Source: Medicago truncatula (taxonomy: Eukaryota; Streptophyta; Magnoliopsida; Fabales; Fabaceae). Taken from it: DNA of 64,000 bases. The DNA lies in contig NC_053045.1 in NCBI RefSeq assembly GCF_003473485.1, positions 62,931,994 to 62,995,993 on the forward strand, in the 5' to 3' direction. Positions 1 to 10,837 of this stretch are shown piece by piece. Below the pieces are notes generated by a model. The model was not told the origin of the DNA, ran no database searches, and saw nothing but the letters and a program-made list of their open reading frames with translations. How positions within the stretch are numbered: the stretch's first letter is position 1; the number at the start of each line of letters is the position of its first letter. Position numbers and translations under genes: made by a program.

Positions 1-2
1 GG

Positions 3-566
3 GGCTTTTTATGTCGACATGTTTTGAAGATCTTTGAGTTCTTAGGTGGTTATGTGCAGTATCATTTTTTGAAGACAATACCTGGACAATATGTTTTAAA
101 GCGTTGGACTAGAGATGTGCGTCCGTCTGTTGATAAGCTGAAATCTACCATCAATGTTGGCACTGAAGACACCACTCAAGCACAACGATATCAACAAATT
201 TGTGCTGTTACCGTTCAGCTTTCTACACGTTTTTGTGCAGATCCGGAGGCATCTCAAATTTTTCTCGACGGTGTTCTTGAAGCTGGGAAAAAGGCAGAGG
301 AGTTGCTTCTTTCTAAAGGTATTCGTACAGACCCATCTTCCGTGACATCATCATCCAAGTCTTCAAAAGGAGCTGCTGTCGGTGAACCATCTGTTGGGGT
401 GAAGTCCACTGCACCAAAGTTCAAAGAAAGACCAAATCCAATTAAGTCAACGAAACGACTTAAAAGTGATTATGAAAAAGCTAGAGAAAGGCAGAAATTC
501 CTTATAAATCGGAAGAAACAAAAGAGAGATGATGAAGCTTTAAAAAAAAAAGCGGTCACTGATTGA
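3..566 (+). CDS. FAR1/FHY3-related protein, C-terminal part (cut by window edge)
   Basis: The frame is open to the left edge, so this is the 3' end of a longer gene. The first residues contain a CRH that fits the end of a SWIM zinc finger, followed at about residues 24-40 by IPGQYVLKRWTRD, a stretch typical of FAR1/FHY3-type proteins directly after the SWIM finger. The tail is Ser-rich, then strongly basic (KRLKSDYEKARERQ and similar) and ends at a TGA. FAR1-type proteins are either domesticated transcription factors or the transposases of Mutator-like elements. The neighbouring satellite array, accessory ORF and terminal hairpin favour the transposase reading. The DDE catalytic core lies outside the window and cannot be judged. 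An internal TTG at 24 is not a credible start. Confidence 0.75.
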   Translation, partial: GFLCRHVLKIFEFLGGYVQYHFLKTIPGQYVLKRWTRDVRPSVDKLKSTINVGTEDTTQAQRYQQICAVTVQLSTRFCADPEASQIFLDGVLEAGKKAEELLLSKGIRTDPSSVTSSSKSSKGAAVGEPSVGVKSTAPKFKERPNPIKSTKRLKSDYEKARERQKFLINRKKQKRDDEALKKKAVTD

Positions 567-689
567 TTGTTTTTATGTTATAAGTTTGTAATAGATTTTA
601 TTAGGAATATTTTGATATGATCTATTGGAAATTATACATTCACATTCTTTATTGTTATGTATTGATGATTATAGGTTGTTACAAAACCA

Positions 690-2925
690 TTAGACAATTA
701 GTTTGGTTTCACATTTGAACATTCTTATAAATTTTAATTAAATTGAACATTCTTATCACATATGTTTTTACATAGAACACTATCAAAACCATTAGAACCA
801 TGTACCAATAATAATTTTGATCAAAACCATTACACCATAAGTATGGTTTTACCTAGTACACTATCAAAACCATTACACCATAAGTATGGTTTTAGTATTC
901 CATACACCTAATTTTGATCAAATTTTAATTAAATTCAACATTCTTGGGCCTAAAATAACTGTTTATCACATTTGTTTTTATTTAGAAAACCATTAGAACC
1001 ATGTACGGATAATAATTTTGATCAAAACCATTACATCATAAGTATGGTTTTACCTAGTACACTATCAAAACCATTATACCATACTTATGGTTTCAGTATT
1101 CCATACACCTAATTTTGATCAAATTTTAATTAAATTCAACATTCTTGGGCCTAAAATAACTGTTTATCACATTTGTTTTTATTTAGAAAACCATTAGAAC
1201 CATGTACGGATAATAATTTTGATCAAAACCATTACACAATAAGTATGGTTTTACCTAGTACACTATCAAAACCATTATACCATACTTATGGTTTCAGTAT
1301 TCCATACACCTAATTTTGATCAAATTTTAATTAAATTCAACATTCTTGGGCCTAAAATAACTATTTATCACATTTGTTTTTATTTAGAAAACCATTAGAA
1401 CCATGTACGGATAATAATTTTGATCAAAACCATTACACAATAAATATGGTTTTACCTAGTACACTATCAAAACCATTATACCATACTTATGGTTTCAGTA
1501 TTCCATACACCTAATTTTGATCAAATTTTAATTAAATTCAACATTCTTGGGCCTAAAATAACTTTTTATCACATTTGTTTTTATTTAGAAAACTATTAGA
1601 ACCATGTACGGATAATAATTTTGATCAAAACCATTACACAATAAGTATGGTTTTACCTAGTACACTATCAAAACCATTATACCATACTTATGGTTTCAGT
1701 ATTCCATACACCTAATTTTGATCAAATTTTAATTAAATTCAACATTCTTGGGCCTAAAATAACTATTTATCACATTTGTTTTTATTTAGAAAACCATTAG
1801 AACCATGTACGGATAATAATTTTGATCAAAACCATTACACAATAAATATGGTTTTACCTAGTACACTATCAAAACCATTATACCATACTTATGGTTTCAG
1901 TATTCCATACACCTAATTTTGATCAAATTTTAATTAAATTCAACATTCTTGGGCCTAAAATAACTTTTTATCACATTTGTTTTTATTTAGAAAACTATTA
2001 GAACCATGTACGGATAATAATTTTGATCAAAACCATTACACCATAAGTATGGTTTTACCTAGTACACTATCAAAACCATTACACCATAAGTATGGTTTTA
2101 GTATTCCATACACCTAATTTTGAGCAAATTTTAATTAAATTCAACATTCTTGGGCCTAAAATAACTGTTTATCACATTTGTTTTTATTTAGAAGACCATT
2201 AGAACCATGTACGGATAATAATTTCGATCAAAACCATTACACCATAAGTATGGTTTTACCTAGTACACTATCAAAACCGTTATACCATAAGTATGGTTTC
2301 AGTATTCCATACACCTAATTTTGATCAAATTTTAATTAAATTCAACATTCTTGGGCCTAAAATAACTGTTTATCACATTTGTTTTTATTTAGAAAACCAT
2401 TAGAACCATGTACGGATAATAATTTTGATCAAAACCATTACACCATAAGTATGGTTTTACCTAGTACACTATCAAAACCATTACACCATAAATATGGTTT
2501 TAGTATTCCATACACCTAATTTTGATCAAATTTTAATTAAATTCAACATTCTTGGGCCTAAAATAACTGTTTATTACATTTGTTTTTATTTAGAAGACCA
2601 TTAGAACCATGTACGGATAATAATTTCGATCAAAACCATTACACCATAAGTATGGTTTTACCTAGTACACTATCAAAACCATTATACCATACTTATGGTT
2701 TCAGTATTCCATACACCTAATTTTGAGCAAATTTTAATTAAATTCAACATTCTTGGGCCTAAAATAACTGTTTATCACATTTGTTTTTATTAAGAAAACC
2801 ATTAGAACCATTTACCAATAATAATTTTGATCAAAACCATTACACCATAAGTATGGTTTTACCTAGAACACTATCAAAACCATTATACCATACTTATGGT
2901 TTCAGTATTCCATACACCTAATTTT
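690..2925. repeat. 201-bp tandem satellite array, about 11 copies
   Basis: The landmark ttcttgggcc recurs at 941, 1142, 1343, 1544, 1745, 1946, 2147, 2348, 2549 and 2750, an exact 201-bp step each time. The first unit (about 690-940) is the most diverged. Each unit carries two copies of a 14-mer of the type accataagtatggt, in direct or inverted relation depending on the unit. The array stops abruptly near 2925 inside the 3' end of the next ORF. It is AT-rich with no coding frame. Confidence 0.95.
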
Positions 2926-3501
2926 GTGAATGATAAAACATATTGCACCCTTCACCCAAGCTTTTGGATTCTCTTGAGTCTTCAATATTCTCTCCAAATT
3001 AGTCACCCTTACAGAAGCAGAATAATTTCCATTCAGCCCTAATTCTATCCTCAATCTCTTAATTGCTTCCACAGAGCAGAGATCAAGGTTAATCTGCTTC
3101 CCCACCATTGGAAGCTCATAGACCCGATGTACATCTTCCTCTTTCAATGGAAGTACCTCGGTCTTGCTTAATGCTATCCACATGTTCTCTTTGTCAAAGT
3201 TTTTAACCATCCAATCCACAAAGAAAGTATGGACTCTGTTCCAGTTGCAGATATGAACCATTCCCCCAAAGCCACTTTCATTCAATACGTTAATGATCTC
3301 ATCCTTTCTTTGTTTGCCATTTACTGAATTCATAAGATCATATACCTTAGGTATACTCATCTTATGCCTCAGTCTTTGCTTTGCATTTTCCTCATTTTCC
3401 ACATCTGAACTTTTAGCCTCTTCATTCCTGCCCTCCTCTTCCATTTGAGTTAGTCCAATACTGAATGATGGCAATGGCTCTAGCTCTTTAGTTTTTTTCA
3501 C
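2902..3501 (-). CDS. Plant mobile-element accessory ORF (exon of a MULE-linked gene)
   Basis: An open frame of about 200 residues on the minus strand. The 5' border is a good splice acceptor (tgcag at about 3506-3502), so the exon probably starts at 3501 with VKK; the frame also runs upstream to an ATG at 3513. It has FSIGLTQ near the start, a Glu-rich stretch, then a globular part with ESGFGGMVHICNW and LPLKEEDVHRVYELPM. The GFGG and LP.....V....G layout resembles proteins of plant mobile elements (Ulp1/plant-mobile-domain type), recalled by eye only. The last residues and the stop come from the edge of the 201-bp satellite, so the natural 3' end may have been cut off. Exact function unknown. 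Confidence 0.5.
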   Translation of the reverse strand: MKKTKELEPLPSFSIGLTQMEEEGRNEEAKSSDVENEENAKQRLRHKMSIPKVYDLMNSVNGKQRKDEIINVLNESGFGGMVHICNWNRVHTFFVDWMVKNFDKENMWIALSKTEVLPLKEEDVHRVYELPMVGKQINLDLCSVEAIKRLRIELGLNGNYSASVRVTNLERILKTQENPKAWVKGAICFIIHKIRCMEY

Positions 3502-3513
3502 CTGCATGAGCAA

Positions 3514-4714
3514 AGAAAACCATTAAATACATCTTATGGTTTTGGAGTACAATGGTTGGAACTTCTGTGAAAAAACAAAACACATAAGAACTCAATTAAA
3601 GTTAATTAATGTGGTTCACCTTAGAATCAAGGGTTATGTCCAGAACCATAAGAGGAAACAGATTACATTGTGATCTTGCAAATTATAGATATATAGTTTA
3701 ATGAACACTCACATATTTTGTCTAAGTTTCTAAAGAACAGACCTTCAGACATTCCTCTTGTAAGTTTCCTCTCATGTTTTCTTGTATTTTGAATTAAAAC
3801 TAAAGAACTCGTTATATAAGAGTCCCAAATACACGAAAAAAGTGCTAACATAGAGATGTCACTATTAGAAATTTAGAATAACTACCAATAACCAACGGTC
3901 TTTAGATTTTTTCTTCTATCTTATCAAACACATGTATTTATCATCTCAGTGTTCAATGAAACAATTGAAACTTTGTAGTTAAGAAAAATTCAAGTGGGCC
4001 AGAGAGAGATATAAGACGATGCAGACACACACAAATGCAGAGAGAGTTCAAGACAAATTCAATTCAGTTTTTTTTCCTCTTGGATTGAAGCCTCTCGTGA
4101 GACTTGATGCTCACCCAGAACTACCATTCCACCATTCATATGTTATTTCCAACATTCAACATTGTGCAAGTCCAAGCAGTGCATGAATTTGTTATGTGTG
4201 ATCCTATTCCTATCAGTTAGGCTCACATAAATTTTCTAAACTTATGTATCTTGTGATTTGTGAATTGTAGATGGAGTTCAGTGAAGAATTCCTTTTCTCA
4301 AAAGTGATTACTCACTCACATTTTCTTGTTTTTTGAACTTGGAATAAAGACCTTATATTGCATAACCAAATATATGGAAGAGAGCTAATAGGGAGGAGCA
4401 ACAGTTAGAATAACTGACAGCATCATATGGTCTTCAGATATTTGCTTCTATCTTATTAGATACATTTATCCATCATATCAGTGTTGAAATATAAGACACA
4501 ACACAGTAGACTATCTTATTAGTTTACAAGTGACTGTGAATTATAGGGATCTTTATTCTTGAATTTTTTCATGAATAGAGGTATCTAGAAATTTGATTAA
4601 GAAACATGCAGTCATGTTCTTTCATTTCAATTAGAAAATGCAGGACACATATTATATCACATATTTATTGTAAGGGTCTTATAGCTAGGTCTGTTTGGTT
4701 CTGCAGTTATTTTG
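3514..4714. other. Non-coding interior of the putative Mutator-like element
   Basis: No convincing coding exon seen. Two blocks, about 3770-3970 and 4315-4510, are diverged direct copies of each other; both run through a Leu/Phe-codon-like T-rich stretch, then ttagaataact, then cttctatcttat and atcagtgttc/g. Around 3520-3545 the sequence echoes the 201-bp satellite unit (aaaaccatta, cttatggttttgg). Confidence 0.5.
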
Positions 4715-4741
4715 AGTGATTGAGAATACACTTCATTGCAG

Positions 4742-4864
4742 TGATCACTGGAGGAAAAATATTCCAGACCTAGCAAAATCCCACCGCATATACTCTATTG
4801 ATCTTATTGGTTATGGATATTCAGACAAACCAAATCCTCGTCAAATAGAAGTGTCCGTGCTACA
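4742..4864 (+). pseudogene. Captured alpha/beta-hydrolase exon fragment
   Basis: One exon-like piece beginning after a clear acceptor (cattgcag, ending 4741). It encodes DHWRKNIPDLAKSHRIYSID and then LIGYGYSDKPNPRQ, which matches the region after the oxyanion strand of plant alpha/beta-hydrolase-fold proteins (DLxGxGxSDKP). No upstream HG-motif exon and no catalytic Ser, Asp or His exon is present nearby, and the frame degenerates after PRQIE. The surroundings are transposon sequence, so this is best read as a gene fragment picked up by a Mutator-like element (Pack-MULE behaviour), with part of its upstream intron. Confidence 0.6.
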
Positions 4865-5283
4865 TAGCGTATCAAATCAAATGATGACAGGACACATGTG
4901 ATTACATTGAATTGTCTAATTTTCTCAAATTGTGTCTGACGTGTCGTATCAGCACTGTGTGTGTCCGAGTGCATGCTTCATATCATAGGTTAACTATCAC
5001 TAGCAGTTCAGTGTTAAGCACGAAGAGTCAAAACATGAATCATAGAGCATACATCCAGCAACAATTAAAAACATAGCATGAACTATACAACAACAAATTG
5101 AGATTGATGAAATCAAAACATCAAAGAAACATAGATAAAACAATTTATTTCAGAATCAATGAAAAATACCTTTCAATTGAACAACATTGCAGCATAATGA
5201 ACAAATTATTGCTCGTACTAAAAAATCAACGAAGAAATTATTGCTCGTACTAAAAATGACAGCAGATAGAATTGAAGACTTAC

Positions 5284-5406
5284 CCTTTTTTCCATCTTTT
5301 TACCCTTTTTTTTTCCTTTATCTTCATCAGATGCTTGCTCCTGCTCTAATTGCGTAAGTCCAATACTGAAGTTTGGAATTGGCCCCCCGTCGTTAGATTT
5401 GTTAAC
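5284..5406 (-). CDS. Small exon paralogous to the accessory ORF start
   Basis: A 123-bp, 41-codon exon bounded on the minus strand by ccag (acceptor) and gtaagt (donor). It encodes VNKSNDGGPIPNFSIGLTQ followed by an acidic then very basic tail (EQEQASDEDKGKKKGKK). This repeats the start of the exon at 2902-3501, VKKTKELEPLPSFSIGLTQ, including the phase after the splice acceptor. Either the gene carries two versions of the same module or two related elements are fused here. Function unknown. Confidence 0.5.
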
Positions 5407-5559
5407 CTGGATCAAAGAAATCAATTACCAGCATCAGATGATTATAATATACTTGAGTCATTAATCCAAAGAAAACAATTACCAGCACCAAATGGTTTTA
5501 GTGTACAACACATAGAAACCATTTCCACGTAAAAATGGTTTTGGTTGAAATCAAATTTA

Positions 5560-6010
5560 CGATCAATAAAGAAGTCCAGTGCAAACCTGATTTGATTTCG
5601 ACATGTTGCTGTTTGTTGAAGATGTTGTAGTGAACGAAGGCGTTGGAAGTGAACGACGGTGTTGGAAGTGAACGGCGACGACGGTGGTGGTGAAGAGCTG
5701 GTGTAGTGAACGACGGTGTCTCCGGTGGTGAAGAATGACGACCTTGTGTTGATGAAGAACGGCGGCTAGTGTTTCCGGTGGTGGAGGTTGTTTCCGATGG
5801 ACCTCGTGTTCCGATGGTGGTGGAAGGTGAAGAACGGCGATTGGAAGAACGACGATGGTGGGGAAATCAAAACAGTGGTGGAGAACGACGACCTTGAGAA
5901 ATGATGGCGATTGATACAGTGGTGAAGAACGACGGCGATAGTTAACGGCGACGGTTTCCGGTGAGAGGTGAAAGAGAGGTGGTTGTTGAAGAAATGAATT
6001 TTGATGAAAT
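5560..6010. other. GACGG-rich low-complexity block (likely 5' region of the minus-strand mobile gene)
   Basis: Dense irregular repeats of gaacgacgg, ggtggtg and gtgaagaa. This GC-rich island stands out in AT-rich surroundings. On the minus strand it lies upstream of the small exon at 5284-5406, so it may be the 5' UTR or first exon of that gene. No frame in it resembles a known protein. Confidence 0.4.
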
Positions 6011-6122
6011 GAATATTTTATTTTGTTTTGCCAGTTTTACTTGTTTTCTGTTTTGGGGGGTGTAGGAAGCAGAAAATTTGTTGGGCTACTATTAATGGGC
6101 CCTATTAGCAATCCTTATGCAG

Positions 6123-6149
6123 GGTGCATAAGGAAAATCCTTATGCACC
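6123..6149. repeat. Perfect 11-bp hairpin at the end of the putative MULE
   Basis: ggtgcataagg and ccttatgcacc flank a 5-base loop, forming a perfect inverted repeat. About 12 bases further on, after ccataaccacacc, the sequence switches at 6162 to the 2.5-kb duplicated block. This fits the right terminus of a Mutator-like element whose left end lies outside the window. Confidence 0.5.
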
Positions 6150-6161
6150 ATAACCACACCC

Positions 6162-8672
6162 CTGTTTGGGAGGGGAGGACTTTGAAAGGCTAAGTCTATA
6201 TTTTAAAACATATTAGATATTTTTTAAAAATTGAAAAAACATGATAAATGATCACATAGTACTTTAATCACACTTAATTTAAAATTGAAAAGCAAGCCCT
6301 CCCCTCCAAAACTCTCCAATGTTATCCCTTAGTGCCAAATAAGCTTAAAATGATATATATTTTTTGGTTTTTTAATTTGCTATATATGAATTCAAAGCAG
6401 TTATAAAATAAGGGAAGAAACTATAGAAATCAATTTAAATTGTTGAATTAACAGAGAATTTATGAAACTATAACCACTTTAAGTTTATATATTATTTATT
6501 TTCAACAAAAATAAAACATAAGAGAATGAAGAAAAGGTAGTTATTACCAGAAGTAGATCAGACGAAAGAGAGAACAACAACGTGAGACAATGGTCGGAAC
6601 AACCTTAAACCCTCATTTCAGAATCACGCACGATAACAAAAGAAACTGCATCCATCCGAGAAAACGAAGTGAGTGTGTTTTTATTGGGCCCCCGAATTCG
6701 TTGGATACGGGTTTTGGTCATTTTTTTATTTTTTTTGTTTTTTTTATTAGGCCTCCAAACAATTTCTTTTGATGATTTCTCAATCTACCCCCTCATTTTA
6801 CTGGAGACAACTTCCTACTTTAGAGAATATAGGGAAGTTGAATTGAGAAGTCATTAATTTTTAAGTGTGCAAAGATATCAAAATTCACTTTTTTAAGTAA
6901 AATTATTTGGTAAGTTCTTATGTATTCTGGAGTTTGGTTGAGTACCAATACCTTATAGGTAAAATTCATTCAAAATTTGACATAATATGAATAATTCGTT
7001 ACTAAATACATAACCAACCAAACTTTGAAGAGTACCATTGCGTTGACCGAAATGTTTTTCACATGAAAATAATGGCACCATAAAAGTTATTTTTACGGTT
7101 CAATGTATTTTGTTTTCTAACTGAAGAACAACTCTTTTTCAGGTGATCGAAACTAAGCACCTCGAGGTAACAATGTAAAATTCTTAATATTGTAAATATT
7201 ATTTTTAGAAAATTATATACCAGTAATGTCTGCTTTACAGTATTGTTTTTCTAGAAAATAATGAATCATAACTCAGAGTGCTATATATATATCATGTACA
7301 CACTTTTCAATCTAATTCAATATGTAACCACATGAGTATTCATATGCTCTTTAATGAGTATGACCTTTAGCCCTCTAATACCATGTTTCTTCACAGTAAC
7401 GAGCACCAGTTACTAAGCTGATTATGATTCAGATTTTCTACATCATAGATGAAGTTTGGTAAAGCTGAATATGGACATGAAGTTTGGTTGGAGAAATGAG
7501 GTTAATTTAGTTATAAAATATATTAAATGATAAACTAATCATAGATGTTTTCTTAGCCTAGTTTGTCAAGGGCCACAAATGTTTCTTGACCTCACTATAA
7601 AATTTTCAGGTCTCTAAAGGTGAATGGTATTGAACTCGGTTATACTAAAGGTATGCAAGACAAAGATAAAATAGCATGGGGATGTAGTCGAGATAGCAAT
7701 TATTCGGTTAAGTCAGCATACTATTTCATCATGGACAGAAGCATAGATAACTCGCATCTGTGCAAACCAGGGGAATGGGATAAGCTCCGGAAGCTGAAGA
7801 TATCGAATAAAGTCAAGGTGTTCCTTTGGACAGCTTTATGCGGTATGCTGCGAACAAGATCGAGGTTGATACAAAAAGATGTGTTGCAGATTGCAGAAGA
7901 AATTGTGCTTGCTGCCTAAGAGGATTGGAAAATGAGCAGCATGTGTTTCTTTAATGTGATGCTGCAAAGGAAGTATGGATGGAAGTAGGAATATGGGAGC
8001 TAATTCAGTCTATAGTGAAAGAAGCTGAAGGTTTCTGGAGGCCATAATGCATATGCGGTCAAATTTATCAAGTGAGCAAATTGTGTTATGGCAATGAGAA
8101 TATGGAGTATTTGGTGGAAAAGGAATGGCATTGTGTGGGAGAATTGCAGTAGAAGTAGCTTTGAGGTTGCAAGAAGAGCTGTAGATACATTACAAGATTT
8201 GAGGGCAGTTCATGAGAACCACAGTGCAGCCTCAGATCACAGAAGATCAGGAGGCAATATCAGATGGCAAAAACCACGAGGAGGCACGCTAAAACGTAAC
8301 ATACATGCGGCTCTTTTTCTGACAGGGAATAAGTTTGGTTACGGAATACGGACTATGGCAAGCACTGCGTTGCTACAATTGTTGAACAATCATCATATTC
8401 AGATCAAAATGGATTGTATACAGGTTGTGGAAGCTGTCTACAATAACAATCATAACAACATTGCAGCAGGTGTTAACAAATAAAGTATTATATACCATAT
8501 CCATAAAAGAATACAACAAGTTCAATTTCAGTCTGCTGATACCACCTTTGCCAACCTATAGGATAATCACATACCTCTCATTGTTACGAGAATAAGCAAT
8601 TAAATTGAATTCTTGCTTGTTGAGACTATTTTGAAGATCATTCAGGAGCAAATCAACTTCTAAGGCAATTCA
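6162..8672. repeat. Recent segmental duplication, copy 1
   Basis: 2.51 kb nearly identical to 13457-16126. Only a handful of single-base differences are visible (for example near 6290-6310, 6725-6750 and 7126). The block begins inside a MITE-like end (ctgtttgggagggg), contains a sequence equal to the likely 5' UTR exon of the pseudouridine synthase gene in copy 2, then a LINE fragment. Its left border coincides with the end of the putative MULE. It lacks the SINE found in copy 2. Confidence 0.95.
7620..8483 (+). pseudogene. LINE fragment: zinc-binding and RNase H-like parts, copy 1
   Basis: Two frames separated by stops. 7620-7919 encodes a piece like the reverse-transcriptase zinc-binding region of plant L1-type elements (YSVKSAYYF, then WDKLRKLKISNKVKVFLWTA and MLRTRSRL). 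8088-8483 encodes the linker and start of the RNase H-like domain (IWWKRNGIVWE, then WQKPRGGTLKRNIHAALF and GYGIRTM). Stops and a frame change between the parts, and the loss of the domain's C-terminal half, show that it is dead. The same relic is repeated at 15074-15937. Confidence 0.75.
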
Positions 8673-8940
8673 TTCCAAGGTTGAAGCCCATGAATCATGT
8701 TAAACGCAACAAGAAAAGATTAAGTGAAAATGCAAATACATAAGGTAAAAATTTTCAAACTATATTCGTGTTCATCATCATTTTACAAAATGTGTAAATG
8801 AAAAAAGCGTGCCTAAGATATTTAGAAACATCATATTAGAATCAAATTGGATAATAGGAGCACTATTTAACTAGGTTGTTACTAGATTAAAAAAAAAAAA
8901 CTAGGTTGCTACTTAAACTTGATGGAAAAGAAAGATGAAT
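8485..8940. repeat. Diverged repeat block shared with about 10838-11295
   Basis: From attatataccatatccata onward this follows the same order of motifs as 10838-11295, including ttcaatttcagtctgct, gagcaaatcaacttctaagg and ggataat..gagca..atttaactag. Divergence is clear, with indels and an A-run at about 8891, so this duplication is older than the 2.5-kb one. Nothing coding is seen. The rest to 9370 is AT-rich with a short GT run at about 9155-9175. Confidence 0.7.
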
Positions 8941-9374
8941 CAAACCCTGACAATTAATTGACCTGAGTGAAGGAAGGAGGCATGAGAATGAGAGTTGAAT
9001 TGCATAAATTCAAAAAGATATAAATATATGAAGCTTAGGTTTCGTGGGGGGATATATAAATATATGTTTAATGTTCTAGCTTTGAGGTATTGAAGAAATA
9101 AAAAAAGATTTTAAGCATATGAAATTGAAGAGAAAAGATTAAACATTCCAAATAGGTGTGTGTGTGTGTGTGCGCGCATGGATGAGTGAATAGAAAGATT
9201 GTGAGAACAAGTTCTTGATTGTCAGGGTAGCGCAAAGGGAAGGGGTAATTGTGAGCGGGTATCTTTGTTTTGAGTTCTTACAAGTCCCACATCGACTAAA
9301 GCGCAAATTAAAACTGAGCAGTTCATATATAAAACTAAGCAATCCAAAGCTTTGTTATTGCTGTGAAATAACTT

Positions 9375-9620
9375 ACGGAGCTGTCAAATACAAATTTCAT
9401 CCCACAAATAGTAATGCTCTGCTGTCAAGCTTACGGAGCTGGACAAATTATTATGCTTGGTCTTAAGATACAAAGCTGGTATTGCTGGAAGTTTCACTCT
9501 TTTAGTAATTCCACAAATGTTCTCACTTTGTTTCAATTTTCAAGCCCAAAAGTTACTTCAGGCTCAAGGTAAGGTTAATGTCATTGCATGGATTGGGTAT
9601 TTCCCCTGCAAGCATCATTA
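9375..9620 (+). pseudogene. MATE transporter relic 1
   Basis: Broken frames around 9488-9600 read AGSFTLLVIPQM, then CFNFQAQKLLQAQGKVNVIAWIG, which fits the segment of plant MATE/DTX efflux proteins around transmembrane helices 4-5. Upstream pieces (ggagctggacaaat, at about 9430) fit the GAGQ motif, but with indels. No intact exon or start is present. The following 300 bp (to about 9880) matches the flank of a second relic at 16997-17650, so both derive from one duplicated locus. Confidence 0.65.
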
Positions 9621-9879
9621 CTAATGAACAAATTGCAACACTCCGTAGAGAAATGCGATCTTGTAAACGGATATACCACTAAGAAGTTTGGTTGTTTATG
9701 AAAGGAGAAAAGAATAATTTGTTTACAAACAACAGAAAACAATAATTTGGAAGTAACAGCTATCAGTATTTTTCCATGGAGGAAGCAATGATATAGGTCA
9801 CATGACATCCATGCTTTACCATGAAGAAACTTATTTCATTACCTACAAATGCAATGATCAAATGCAAAAAGTAAGATGG

Positions 9880-10837
9880 AAGAAATTGTATAAGAGACAA
9901 AATAACTGAGAACCGATATAAGAGATGCCAAATATTAGAGGACTTTTAATTTAAGCAAGTACTATCAGAAGATGTGTATTTTCTAAGAGGTTCTAGCTAA
10001 TAATTTTTGTAGAATGATCTTGGAATGAATATTTTCTTAGGAGCTAGTATTGACATGACCTTGATGTAGCTGCATTATGACTTACGAGTATGATGGTAGT
10101 GCCAGTATCTGATGTCCACTCTGAGAGATGATGTTAGGTAAAGGTTTAGCAGGATTTGCCGAGGGATGCTTCTTTGGTTCTTCTTAAAAAAATTCTGGAT
10201 AGATCCAGTTCTTAATATGTCATATCATTATTTGTACTTCTGATAAAGAATTGTTTCTTCAGAACACATCCCAATTTTGTGCCAAACCTGAGTCAAAGGC
10301 TTTCAATTTGAAGAGATTTTGCTATCTCCAAAAGTGAACCCTTTTGGATGGAAATTCAGCCTAATTTGCATCACTAACCTGAGATTGTTTGAAATTCAAA
10401 CAAGAAACAAAATGATCCTCAAAAGAAAGATACAACAAATTCAAGCTAATCGAGTCAAGTTGAGAATTTTGGATCGTAAAGCATTAGATGAGATAGAAAA
10501 GTAGTAATTCACCTAAATCTTGTGATTTTTGAGGTCAGGGTGATCAAAAGCTGGTTGGTGTGAACATGAACACAATCAACAATATATCCATCAGGACCCT
10601 GCTTTCACAAACCCAAATGTAAACACACACAAGTTACAACTAGCAAAAATGAACTATGTTTATGAATGACCCCAAAAATCTTAAAACAGCTATAATTCTC
10701 TCAACAAACAAAAAAAGAATGTATAGTGGTACTATATATGTATCTTTGCATCAAATCAATGGTACAAAAATAGGTATATACCAAGTCAGTTCATAAGAGA
10801 TATCAAGTGAGTGCCTTATTTGTTAACAAGGAAATTA
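9880..10837. other. Intergenic, nothing recognised
   Basis: AT-rich DNA with only short frames that resemble no protein. No terminal inverted repeats or tandem repeats were noticed. Confidence 0.4.

Noticed and set aside
690-2925. CRISPR-like array
   Set aside because: Whole 201-bp units are repeated with no unique spacers, and this is plant DNA; it is a satellite.
6590-6857. Short ORFs MVGTTLNPHF... in both 2.5-kb copies
   Set aside because: They run through the probable minus-strand 5' UTR exon and T-rich DNA; equal sequence is due to the duplication.
9150-9178. GT/GC run as a possible Z-DNA or regulatory site
   Set aside because: A short dinucleotide repeat of a length common in plant DNA; nothing links it to a gene.
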